Positions 35,213 to 43,390 of a stretch of 64,000 nucleotides of DNA are shown in pieces (the first letter of the stretch is position 1; every line of letters starts with the position of its first letter). The notes below the pieces were generated by a model. The model ran no database searches. It had not been told where the DNA came from and saw only the letters and a program-made list of their open reading frames with translations. This DNA is from Subtercola boreus (GTDB lineage Bacteria > Actinomycetota > Actinomycetes > Actinomycetales > Microbacteriaceae), in NCBI RefSeq assembly GCF_003399635.1, contig NZ_NBXB01000029.1:62001-126000 (forward strand), read 5' to 3'. The translations under genes were made by a program, and so were the position numbers.

Positions 35213-36262
35213 GTGAGTGCTGTTCCGTTCGAACTCGGTCTCAACACGTTCGGCGATGTACCGACGGAGAACGGGCGCACCTTCACCGATGCCGAGACGG
35301 TGCGACTCATCGTCGAGGAGGCGAAACTCGCCGAAGCGGTCGGTCTCGACGTCTTCAGCGTTGGCGAGCACTACCGTGAAGGCTTCGTCGACTCGGCAGG
35401 CGCAGTCATTCTCGCCGGGATCGCGTCCGTCACCGACCGCATTCGACTGGGCACAGCCGTCACGGTGCTCAGCACCAACGACCCTGTGCGCCTGTACAAC
35501 GAGTTCTCGACCCTGGATGCCCTCTCCGGCGGCCGCGCACAGCTGGTGCTGGGGCGGGCATCACAGACCCAGTCGTTCCCGCTGTTCGGCTATGACCTGG
35601 CCGACTATGAGGCACTGTTCGAAGAGAAGCTCGAGCTCTTCATGAGGCTGCAGCGCGAGTCACCGATCACCTGGTCCGGCACGGTGCGTGCGCCTCTCGT
35701 CGACGTGACCCTGCACCCGACCATGCGTGCAGGCGGCATCCCCACGTGGATCGGCGTCGGGGGGAGCCCGAACTCCGTCATCCGCGCGGCCCAATACGGC
35801 CTGCCCCTGATGCTCGCCATCATCGGCGGCGAGCCAGAACGATTCGCCGGTCACGTCGACCTGTACTTTCGCGCCCTCGAGCAGTTCGGAAAGCCGCTGC
35901 AACCGGTCGGCCAGCATTCGCTCGGACTGGTCGCCGACACGGACGACGAGGCCGCTGAGACCTGGTGGACATCATGGAAGCCGATGATCGAGATGATGGG
36001 AAAGGAGCGAGGCTTCTATCCGCCCACACGCGAGCGCTACCAATCGGAGCTTCTGACGGGCGCCCTCTTCGTGGGCTCCCCCGAAACCGTCGCACAGAAG
36101 ATCGCGCGGATGGTGCGCGAGCTGCGGATCAGCCGTTTCGACCTCAAGTACGACGTACCGGGCCTCTCACGATCGGCTCGGGCGCATTCGATCGAGCTGC
36201 TCGGCACGGTCGTGGCACCGCGCGTGCGGGAGATCCTCGCCGAGGAGAGCGTCAATGTCTGA
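35213..36262 (+). CDS. LLM-class flavin-dependent oxidoreductase
   Basis: A 349-residue luciferase-like monooxygenase-fold enzyme using FMN or F420. It begins with FELGLNTFGDVPTENG and contains GLDVFSVGEHYREGFVDSAGAVILAGIASVTDRIRLGTAVTVLSTNDPVRLYNE-like family blocks, with conserved His in GEHY. Its C-terminus has GSPETVAQKIARM. GTG at 35213 is chosen because GGAGG lies 5 bases upstream. It is the first gene of a three-gene operon and overlaps the next by 8 bases. The substrate is unknown. Confidence 0.9.
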   Translation: MSAVPFELGLNTFGDVPTENGRTFTDAETVRLIVEEAKLAEAVGLDVFSVGEHYREGFVDSAGAVILAGIASVTDRIRLGTAVTVLSTNDPVRLYNEFSTLDALSGGRAQLVLGRASQTQSFPLFGYDLADYEALFEEKLELFMRLQRESPITWSGTVRAPLVDVTLHPTMRAGGIPTWIGVGGSPNSVIRAAQYGLPLMLAIIGGEPERFAGHVDLYFRALEQFGKPLQPVGQHSLGLVADTDDEAAETWWTSWKPMIEMMGKERGFYPPTRERYQSELLTGALFVGSPETVAQKIARMVRELRISRFDLKYDVPGLSRSARAHSIELLGTVVAPRVREILAEESVNV

Positions 36263-36959
36263 CGTCACGGTCGGAATCCTCGGAGCGGGCAAGGTCGGCA
36301 CGGTGCTCGGCCGGCTGCTCCTGGCGGCGGGCTACCGCGTTCTCATCGCAGGATCAGGACCGGTTTCGCGCATCGAACTCACCATCGAGGTGCTCGTTCC
36401 GGGCGCGGTGACGGCGACGGCGGATGTCGTCGCTCGTGAGTCTGACATCGTCGTTCTCGCGCTGCCCCTGGGCAAGTATCGCTCCATCCCGCGCAGTCAG
36501 CTCGAGGGCAAACTGGTGATCGACGCCATGAACTACTGGTGGGAGATCGACGGCATCCGAGACGACCTCGACGACCCGCGGGTCTCGACGAGCGAGATCA
36601 TCCAGGACTTCCTGCCGACGTCGCGCGTCGTGAAAGCCTTCAATCACGTCGGGTACCACGACCTCGACGCGGGCCCGCGACCCGCGGGCAGTGTCGACCG
36701 CACGGCGATCGGTATCGCTGGAGACGATGACGCCGGCCTTGCCCGGGTGGCGCAGCTCGTCGACGCGGTGGGGTTCGACCCCGTGCCCATCGGCAGCCTG
36801 CGAGACAGCATCTCGCTGCAGCCGGGAAGCTCGCTGTTCGGCGCCAACTTCACCGCGGACGCAGTGCGCACGGCGATCGACGACTTTCCAGCGACCCCCC
36901 GCGGCCAGCTGGTCGCGGCTACGAGAGCACACGAGTCGGGAGGGGTTGCAGATGACTGA
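36255..36959 (+). CDS. NAD(P)-binding Rossmann protein (F420-dependent NADP reductase-like)
   Basis: A 234-residue protein with an N-terminal dinucleotide-binding motif GILGAGKVGTVLGRLLLAAGYRV. It also has DIVVLALPLGKYRSIP and VIDAMNYWWEIDG, as in the NADP oxidoreductase coenzyme F420-dependent family. It overlaps its neighbours by 8 bases on each side, so it should be made in step with the flavin oxidoreductase and the MarR regulator. It may supply reduced cofactor to the LLM enzyme; that is inferred from linkage. Confidence 0.85.
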   Translation: MSDVTVGILGAGKVGTVLGRLLLAAGYRVLIAGSGPVSRIELTIEVLVPGAVTATADVVARESDIVVLALPLGKYRSIPRSQLEGKLVIDAMNYWWEIDGIRDDLDDPRVSTSEIIQDFLPTSRVVKAFNHVGYHDLDAGPRPAGSVDRTAIGIAGDDDAGLARVAQLVDAVGFDPVPIGSLRDSISLQPGSSLFGANFTADAVRTAIDDFPATPRGQLVAATRAHESGGVADD

Positions 36960-37419
36960 ACCGAGGCGCGAGTCGATCTCAGCAGACGAGCTCCGCATCT
37001 GGCGGAACTACATCGAGACCGCCGAGCTTCTGCGGGCTCGTCTCGAGCGACGGCTGCAGAGCGACTCCTCGCTGTCCTCCGGCGACTACGGGGTGCTTCT
37101 CGCGCTCAGCGAGGCCGACCAGCACACTCTCCGTTCGTCGGACCTGGCGGCCGTGGTCGGCTGGGAGCGCAGCCGTCTGTCCCATCACCTGGGACGGATG
37201 GAGAAGCGCGAGCTGATCTGCCGGAGCCCCTCTGCCGAGGACACCCGGGGGTCGGAGATCCGGCTCACCGAGATGGGGGCAACCGCTTTCCGCCGGGGCT
37301 CGGTCCCCCACCTGCGAGCAGTACAGGATCTGTTTCTCGAGGCGCTGACACCTGAACAACTCGTCGGCGTCGAGTCGATGACGGACTCGCTCCGCGCCTA
37401 TCTCGAACCCGAGACCTAG
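36952..37419 (+). CDS. MarR family transcriptional regulator
   Basis: A 155-residue winged-helix DNA-binding protein. The recognition region reads LRSSDLAAVVGWERSRLSHHLGRMEKRELICR and the wing SAEDTRGSEIRLTEMG, both typical of MarR. The ATG at 36952 follows GGGAGGGG. It closes the operon behind the two oxidoreductase genes. The two palindromes at the operon promoter are its likely target, with release by an unknown ligand. Confidence 0.92.
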   Translation: MTEPRRESISADELRIWRNYIETAELLRARLERRLQSDSSLSSGDYGVLLALSEADQHTLRSSDLAAVVGWERSRLSHHLGRMEKRELICRSPSAEDTRGSEIRLTEMGATAFRRGSVPHLRAVQDLFLEALTPEQLVGVESMTDSLRAYLEPET

Positions 37420-37469
37420 AACGCCCGCGCAGCTCAGTCGAACGGGCACCAGAACCAGCACCGGCGCAA

Positions 37470-37508
37470 AGCAGAAGGCCCGATCTCACCGAGACCGGGC
37501 CTTCTGCT
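37470..37508 (+). terminator. Terminator of the MarR operon
   Basis: A 13-base perfect stem AGCAGAAGGCCCG/CGGGCCTTCTGCT (37470-37482 with 37496-37508) extends by further pairs around a small loop. TGCTGCTTTTG follows on the plus strand. It lies between the MarR gene and the convergent initiator tRNA gene. Confidence 0.85.
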
Positions 37509-37519
37509 TGCTGCTTTTG

Positions 37520-37593
37520 TTGCGGGGACAGGATTTGAACCTGCGACCTCTGGGTTATGAGCCCAGCGAGCTACCGAACTGCTCCACCCCGCG
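37520..37593 (-). tRNA. Initiator tRNA-fMet (anticodon CAU)
   Basis: Read on the minus strand, the acceptor arm CGCGGGG faces CCCCGCA, leaving the C1-A72 mismatch that marks bacterial initiator tRNA. The anticodon stem has three G-C pairs (GGG/CCC) around CTCATAA, the second initiator hallmark. The D arm reads GAGCAGTTCGGTAGCTC and the T loop GGTTCAAATCC. A73 is the last encoded base; CCA is not encoded. Confidence 0.97.
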
Positions 37594-37679
37594 GCACAAG
37601 ATGTAACACTATCACAGCATTTGGATGGTCTCGACCACCGAGCCCTCCCGCGGCCCGAAGACCGCGGCAGGGCGAGCCC

Positions 37680-40565
37680 CTACTGGGCGCCGGAGGCCGC
37701 GATTGCCGCGGCCACCGCGTCCTTGAGCTGCTGGTCGGCGACGCCGTACGCGGTCCAGTCCGCAGCCTGGAGCGCCGCCGTGCGCGCATCCAGTGCGGCC
37801 TTGGCGTCGCTCAGCGCCTTCGTGAGGGCAGCATTGTTACCCGTGCTCGTGGAGGTGCCCGTTCCGGCTCCTGTGCCCGTGGCGGGCGTCGTGATGCCCC
37901 CATCGCCGGCCGTGGCTCCCGAATTGCCTCCGAAGAGATCGTCGAGCGCAGCGTCGAGGGTGTCCTCGAAGGCGATCTTGTCGCCGAAGCCGACCAGGAT
38001 CTTCTGCAGCAGCGGGTAACTCGTCTCACCGCGCGAGCGCACATACACCGGTTGAACGTAGAGCAGCCCTCCCCCGACCGGCAGGGTGAGCAGGTTACCG
38101 CTCAGCACCTCGGTCGACCCCTGTTTCAGGAGGTTGAGAGCCTGCGAGACGGTGGGATCCGAGTTGAACTTGTTCTGCACCTGGCCGGGGCCGGGCACCG
38201 TCGCATCCTTCGGCAGAGTCAACAATCGCATCTTGCCGTAGTCCGCGGCCTTCTGACCGGCCACGGAACCCGCGTTCGCATCGACCGCGAGATACCCGTT
38301 GAGACTCTTCGACGTGTCCTGCCCGGTGAGCGGGATGAAGGTCGAGTAGATCGAGTACGACGGAGCATCCTGGCCCGGTACCTGCAGCGTCAGGTAGTAC
38401 GGCGGCTGCGTCGTCGGGTTCGAGGCGGGCGATGTCGGGTCGTTCGGCGTCGTCCAGGCGTCTTCACGCGAGTAGAACGATCCGGCGTCGGTGACGTGGT
38501 ACTGCCCGAGGATGGCCCGCTGCACCTTGAAGAGGTCGGCCGGGTACCGCACGTGGCTCATCAGCTGGGCGCTCATGTCGCTCATCGGCTTGAGAGTCGA
38601 CGGGAAGATCTTCTGCCAGGTCTGCAGCAGCGGATCCGTCTCGTCCCACGCGTAGAGCGTGACCTTGCCGTCGTACGCGTCGACAGTCGCCTTCACCGAG
38701 TTGCGGATGTAGTTGATGTTGTTGTCGGGCGCGTACCCGGGCTTCGTGGTGTACGTGTCGGCGATCGCCGCACTGAGCCCCTCCGTGCGCGAGTACGGGT
38801 ACTCGGATGTCGTCGTGTAGCCATCCACGATCCAGACGACCTTGCCGTCGACCACTGAGGCATACGGTGCGGAGTCGATCGTGAGGTAGGGCGCGACCTT
38901 CGACACCCGGGTGGCAGGGTCACGGTCGTAGAGGATCTGCGAATCGTTGTTGACAGCCTCGGAGAGGAAGATCTGCTCCGACTGGAACTTCAGCGCGTAG
39001 GCGAGCTTGTTGAAGACGTTGTCGAGCTTCGGCCCGCCATCACCCGTGAAGGTCGTGTAGGTCTGCGACGCGCCATCCGTTCCCGACGGGTAGTCGAGCT
39101 CGATCTGGGTGGAGCCTGCCGGCGCACCCACGATCGAGTAGTTGGGCGAGTTCTCACCGAAGTAGATGCGCTGTTCGTAGTCGCGGAGCACACCCGTGCT
39201 GGGGATGCCCTGCTCGGCGAACACCGGCTGGCCGTCGACCGCGCGCTGGTTGCCGTAGGCCGCGACGATGCCGTAGCCGTGGGTGTAGACGACGGTCTGG
39301 TTGTACCAGCTGGCAGATGTACCGAGCTGGGCGAGGTTCAGGTCACGAACGGTCGAGACGACGTCCTGCGTCTTGCCGCCGATCGTGTAGCGGTCGACAT
39401 TCAGGTCTGTCGGGAACTGGTAGTACTGCCGGAACTGCTGCAGTGCCGCGAAGGTGCTGCTCACGAGGGCCGGGTCGAGGATGCGGATGCTCGAGGTGGT
39501 GGCCGCATCCGCCCGGAGCGCGCCGGGCGCAGCGGTCGTGGTCGCGTCGTAGGCGATCGACTCGACATTGCTGACACCGTAAGCGTCACGCGTGAGGTCG
39601 ATGTTGTCCTGGAGATACGGCTGCTCGAGGCTCCGCTCGGAGGGGGCGACCTGGAAGCGCTGCACGACCCACGGGTAGAGCGATCCGAGGATCAGCCCGC
39701 TCACGATGAGGAGCACCGTGCCGATGACGGGCAGCCGCCAGCGACCGATGAACGCGGCGAGGAGGAACAGCACGGCCACGATCACGGCGATGCCGGCGAG
39801 GATCTGCAGGCCCGGGATGGTGGCGTTCACGTCGGAGTACGAGGCACCCGTGATGAGACCGCCGGAGTTCGACAGCGTCGCGAACTGGTCGAGCCAGATG
39901 CTGACGGCCTGCAGGAGCAGGTAGATGCCCGCGGTGATCGCGACCTGGATGCGCGCGGTCTTCGAGATGCGCACCTCGCGCTGGCCGAAGCGGATCGCGC
40001 CGTACAGATAGCTGGTCGCGATCGCCGAGATGCCCGCGATTAGCACGACAGCCGAAGCGAAGCCGACCACGCCCTGCCAGAACGGCAGGTCGTAGACGTA
40101 GAACGAGATGTCCAGGTTGAACTGCGGATCGGTCGTGCCGAACGAGGTGCGGTTCAGGTACTGCAGCGTGACCTGCCACCGGGCCGCGGCCGAGACGCCG
40201 GCGAAGAGGCCGAGGAGCGCGGGGATGCCGAAGGCCGCAAGGCGGCGGAGGGGCTCGACGACCTGCTGGTAGCGATCGAGTTGCGAGTTTAGTTTCGCGT
40301 AGACCGGACGGAAGCGGAACGCGATCTCGATGCTCACGAAGACCGGGATGGCCATGGCGAAGAAACCGATGCCGAACATGGCCGCGCCGGCGAACCACTG
40401 GGTGGTCAGCACGCTGAGGAAGCCGAGCTGGTTGAACCAGAGCACCTCGGTGTAGAGGTTGGTGAAGACGAAGAACAGGATCGCGAGAACGGCGATGACC
40501 GCAATGGCGACTGCGATCACCGTGCGCGATCTGCGTGCTGGCTTCTGGGCTGTGGAGGAAGTCAC
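37680..40565 (-). CDS. UPF0182 family membrane protein
   Basis: A 961-residue protein of the widespread actinobacterial UPF0182 (COG1615) family, unknown in function. About seven membrane segments occupy residues 15-320. A large extracytoplasmic part follows and includes TIDSAPYASVVDGKVVWIVDGYTTT and NNINYIRNSVKATVDAYDGKVTLY. A Thr/Gly/Ser-rich stretch near 890 separates an Ala-rich tail. The start is GTG at 40565 with AGAGG upstream. It lies just downstream of the PDZ protease gene on the same strand, the order seen in mycobacteria (Rv3194c, Rv3193c). Confidence 0.94.
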   Translation of the reverse strand: MTSSTAQKPARRSRTVIAVAIAVIAVLAILFFVFTNLYTEVLWFNQLGFLSVLTTQWFAGAAMFGIGFFAMAIPVFVSIEIAFRFRPVYAKLNSQLDRYQQVVEPLRRLAAFGIPALLGLFAGVSAAARWQVTLQYLNRTSFGTTDPQFNLDISFYVYDLPFWQGVVGFASAVVLIAGISAIATSYLYGAIRFGQREVRISKTARIQVAITAGIYLLLQAVSIWLDQFATLSNSGGLITGASYSDVNATIPGLQILAGIAVIVAVLFLLAAFIGRWRLPVIGTVLLIVSGLILGSLYPWVVQRFQVAPSERSLEQPYLQDNIDLTRDAYGVSNVESIAYDATTTAAPGALRADAATTSSIRILDPALVSSTFAALQQFRQYYQFPTDLNVDRYTIGGKTQDVVSTVRDLNLAQLGTSASWYNQTVVYTHGYGIVAAYGNQRAVDGQPVFAEQGIPSTGVLRDYEQRIYFGENSPNYSIVGAPAGSTQIELDYPSGTDGASQTYTTFTGDGGPKLDNVFNKLAYALKFQSEQIFLSEAVNNDSQILYDRDPATRVSKVAPYLTIDSAPYASVVDGKVVWIVDGYTTTSEYPYSRTEGLSAAIADTYTTKPGYAPDNNINYIRNSVKATVDAYDGKVTLYAWDETDPLLQTWQKIFPSTLKPMSDMSAQLMSHVRYPADLFKVQRAILGQYHVTDAGSFYSREDAWTTPNDPTSPASNPTTQPPYYLTLQVPGQDAPSYSIYSTFIPLTGQDTSKSLNGYLAVDANAGSVAGQKAADYGKMRLLTLPKDATVPGPGQVQNKFNSDPTVSQALNLLKQGSTEVLSGNLLTLPVGGGLLYVQPVYVRSRGETSYPLLQKILVGFGDKIAFEDTLDAALDDLFGGNSGATAGDGGITTPATGTGAGTGTSTSTGNNAALTKALSDAKAALDARTAALQAADWTAYGVADQQLKDAVAAAIAASGAQ

Positions 40566-40639
40566 GGATAGCCTCTTGTGGTTGCTGTGGGGTGTTCGCC
40601 CATCCTAGACAACCCTTGCTGGGAAGCGGCCCCTTCGGC

Positions 40640-41773
40640 TCAGCCCGCGGCCTGAACCGTGTCACAGGTTGGCAACGAATCCGTGCTCGCCCCGGAGGCC
40701 AGGTCGTTCAGTACTGTCAGGGAGTCGCTCAGTCTCTCGACCGCGAACACCTTCAGTCCGTCGGGTACGTGCCCGACGACCTCGTCGCAGTTGGAGGCCG
40801 GTGCGAGGAAGACGGTCGCACCGCTCTCGGATGCCCCATAGAGCTTCTGGCGGATGCCGCCGATCGGGCCCACCGTGCCGTCGGCCGTGATCGTGCCGGT
40901 GCCGGCGACCTGCGCGCCGCCGTTCAGATCGCCGGGAGTCAACTGGTCGATGATGCCGAGCGCGAACATCATCCCGGCGCTCGGGCCGCCGACGTTGTCG
41001 AGCTGGATGTCGACGGTGAACGGGAACTCGAACGAGTCGGCCGACGCCGCGGCGATGCCGAGCAGGATGCTGCCGTCCGCCGCCTTTCTGGGCGTGACCT
41101 GCACGGTCTGGTCGGCGCCCGAACGGGTGATGACGAGGGTGGCGGCGGCGGCATCCCCGTTCGCCGTGATCGCGGCCTTCAGCTCGTCGATCGTGCTCAC
41201 GGCCGATCCGTTCACGGAGTCGATGAGGTCCCCGGCTTCGAGGATGCCCGTGGCCGCCGAATCGGCCGTCAGCTGTGCGACACCGACCTTCTGGCTCGAG
41301 GTGAAGGGGATCTTCAGATCGGTGAGGGCGGCGGCGATCGCCTCCTGCTGCGAGTCGACCATCTGCGCTGCGTTCTGGGCGTTCTGCTGATCGACGCTGA
41401 CCGACGGCGGGTAGATGGCGTCGATCGGCACGACCGCGCGGGTCGAGTCGAACCAGGCACCGATGATCTCCGCCCAGCTGGGCCGGGACAAAGGCGTGCC
41501 GACGACCGACACGGTGAGCATGTCGAGGGAGCCGGCGGTCGGGTAGGTCGTTGTTCCCGAGATGGAGATCAGGGGCACGGCCGATCCGTCGTGATCGCTC
41601 GTGCCGAGCGTGTTGAAGACCGGACCGGGCTGCTCGATCACATACGGCAGGGGGATGAAGCTCATCCCGAGCGCCAGCACGAGCGCGACGATCAGGCTCG
41701 TCCAACCGACGGTTCGACGACGGGAGCGCGGCTTCGCGGGCGCGGGCGCCTCCTGGTCGTCGAAGATGCTCAC
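40640..41773 (-). CDS. PDZ domain, Lon-like (S16) serine protease
   Basis: A 377-residue membrane-anchored protein: one hydrophobic segment (about 22-42), a PDZ domain (about 140-225, with GILEAGDLIDSVNGSAV) and a C-terminal S16 domain. The catalytic Ser lies in GGPSAGMMFAL and the Lys in GGIRQKLYGA, forming the Ser-Lys dyad of Lon-type proteases. It resembles YlbL-type proteins and M. tuberculosis Rv3194c. GTG at 41773 has AAAGGAACCC upstream; an in-frame codon at 41806 is less likely. It is divergent from the DUF2342 gene. Confidence 0.92.
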   Translation of the reverse strand: MSIFDDQEAPAPAKPRSRRRTVGWTSLIVALVLALGMSFIPLPYVIEQPGPVFNTLGTSDHDGSAVPLISISGTTTYPTAGSLDMLTVSVVGTPLSRPSWAEIIGAWFDSTRAVVPIDAIYPPSVSVDQQNAQNAAQMVDSQQEAIAAALTDLKIPFTSSQKVGVAQLTADSAATGILEAGDLIDSVNGSAVSTIDELKAAITANGDAAAATLVITRSGADQTVQVTPRKAADGSILLGIAAASADSFEFPFTVDIQLDNVGGPSAGMMFALGIIDQLTPGDLNGGAQVAGTGTITADGTVGPIGGIRQKLYGASESGATVFLAPASNCDEVVGHVPDGLKVFAVERLSDSLTVLNDLASGASTDSLPTCDTVQAAG

Positions 41774-41931
41774 GGGTTCCTTTCGAGGGGGGGCGCTGTT
41801 CGCCACGGGCGCACGGCCCGACTTCCCAGCTTATGAGAAATCCCAGCTTGACGAAGAGGCCACCGGCTAGCGTAGAAGCCAATGCTGACAGGCCGCACAG
41901 AGCCGGCTTGACGCGCAAGAAGGGTAAGACC

Positions 41932-43314
41932 GTGACTGACGAGCCAGACAAGAACCCCGAAGACGAGTTCACCGACATGCTCCGCCAATTCCTGTCGGGC
42001 AACTCCGAGCTCGATCCGTCGAAGCTCGCGAGCGCTGCGGGCCTGCCGTCGGATCCGGCCGCTGTCGCCGCCCTCATGCAACAGCTGCAGAACGCGATGC
42101 AGCACACCGGCGACGGGGTCGACTGGAAGGTCGCGCAGGATGCTGCGGAGCAGATCGCCTCCGCCGATGCCGTCACGATCACGCCCGGCCAGCGTTCGGC
42201 GCTCGAACAGGCACTGCACGTTGCCGCGCTCTGGCTCGACGAGGTGACCTTCGTCTCCGAACTCGCCGCCCCTCCCCGCGTGCTCACCCGCAAGGAGTGG
42301 ACGAGCGCGACCATGCCCGTCTGGAGCCAGGTCGCCGAGCCCGTGGCGCTCAGCATCGCCGACGCCCTCACCCGGGTGCTCAAAGACCAGGCGCCCGAGG
42401 AGCTGTCGGGCATGATGGCCAACGCCAGCCAGCTGATGCGGAACATCGGTGGGGCTCTCTTCGCGATGCAGCTCGGCCAGGTCGTCGGGCAGCTCTCGAC
42501 TGAGGTCGTCTCGGGTGGTGATGTCGGCATCCCGCTGATGAACGACCAGCAGGCCGCCCTCGTGCCCCAGAACCTCGCCGCCTTCGGAGACGGGCTCGAC
42601 ATCCCGGCCGACCAGGTGGAGCTGTACCTCTCAGTTCGGGAGATCGCCCACGCGCGGCTCTTCCGGCACGCCAAGTGGCTGCGGCTGCACGAGATCTCCT
42701 CGATCACCGAGTTCGCGCGCGGCATCACGATCGACACCGACCGGCTCGAAGACCTGGCCTCGAGCTTCGATCCGTCGAATCCCGAAGAACTCAGGGAGGC
42801 GATGGTGAGCGGTGCGCTCATCCCGCCGAAGTCCGAATCGCAGCTGCAGGCGCTGGCCCGTCTCGAGACGACGCTTGCGCTGGTCGAGGGCTGGGTGGAT
42901 GTCGTCACCGCCGCCGCAACGGTCAGACTGCCGAAGCGCGATGCCGTCGCGGAGACCGTGCGGCGCCGACGCGCGACCGGGGGGCCCGCCGAGTCCGCCT
43001 TCTCGACGCTGGTCGGCCTCGAGCTCCGGCCGCGGAGGCTCCGTGAGGCCGCGGCGATGTGGCAGGCCGTGACGGATGCCGTCGGCCCCGAGGCTCGCGA
43101 CGCACTCTGGTCGCACCCGGACGTGGTGCCGACCACAGAGGACATCGACAACCCCGACGCACTCGTGGCCCGGCTGCTCGCCGGTGCCCCGGAGCCCGAC
43201 GAGATGGATCTGGCGCTGGAGGACTTCTTCCGCGAGGAAGAGACGGAGACAGCGACCGAGTCGGCAACAGAGACGAAGACCGAGCAGGATCCTGAAGCGC
43301 CGCCCGCGGTCTGA
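41932..43314 (+). CDS. DUF2342 family putative zinc-dependent metalloprotease
   Basis: A 460-residue, mostly helical protein of the actinobacterial DUF2342/F420-associated family (compare M. tuberculosis Rv3195). Conserved blocks include GGALFAMQLGQVVGQLSTEV, LYLSVREIAHARLF and LRLHEISSITEFARGI. The putative metal site reads REIAH, not the textbook HExxH, so protease activity is unproven. The acidic Thr/Glu tail is low complexity. GTG at 41932 follows AAGGG. It is divergent from the PDZ protease gene and is followed by the ThiF-like gene. Confidence 0.85.
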   Translation: MTDEPDKNPEDEFTDMLRQFLSGNSELDPSKLASAAGLPSDPAAVAALMQQLQNAMQHTGDGVDWKVAQDAAEQIASADAVTITPGQRSALEQALHVAALWLDEVTFVSELAAPPRVLTRKEWTSATMPVWSQVAEPVALSIADALTRVLKDQAPEELSGMMANASQLMRNIGGALFAMQLGQVVGQLSTEVVSGGDVGIPLMNDQQAALVPQNLAAFGDGLDIPADQVELYLSVREIAHARLFRHAKWLRLHEISSITEFARGITIDTDRLEDLASSFDPSNPEELREAMVSGALIPPKSESQLQALARLETTLALVEGWVDVVTAAATVRLPKRDAVAETVRRRRATGGPAESAFSTLVGLELRPRRLREAAAMWQAVTDAVGPEARDALWSHPDVVPTTEDIDNPDALVARLLAGAPEPDEMDLALEDFFREEETETATESATETKTEQDPEAPPAV

Positions 43315-43390
43315 TCCGGCCGTCAGGGCAGTGGCTCGGGCCTGTGGATAACTTCTGACGCCACCCGCCCGATGGGTGCATGCTGTGCCC

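Noticed and set aside
40662..43151. 829-codon minus-strand frame across the PDZ protease and DUF2342 genes
   Set aside because: It is Ser/Arg-rich, lacks motifs and crosses two well-supported genes.
43343..43351. DnaA box as part of a replication origin
   Set aside because: No other boxes, no AT-rich region and no dnaA/dnaN genes nearby.
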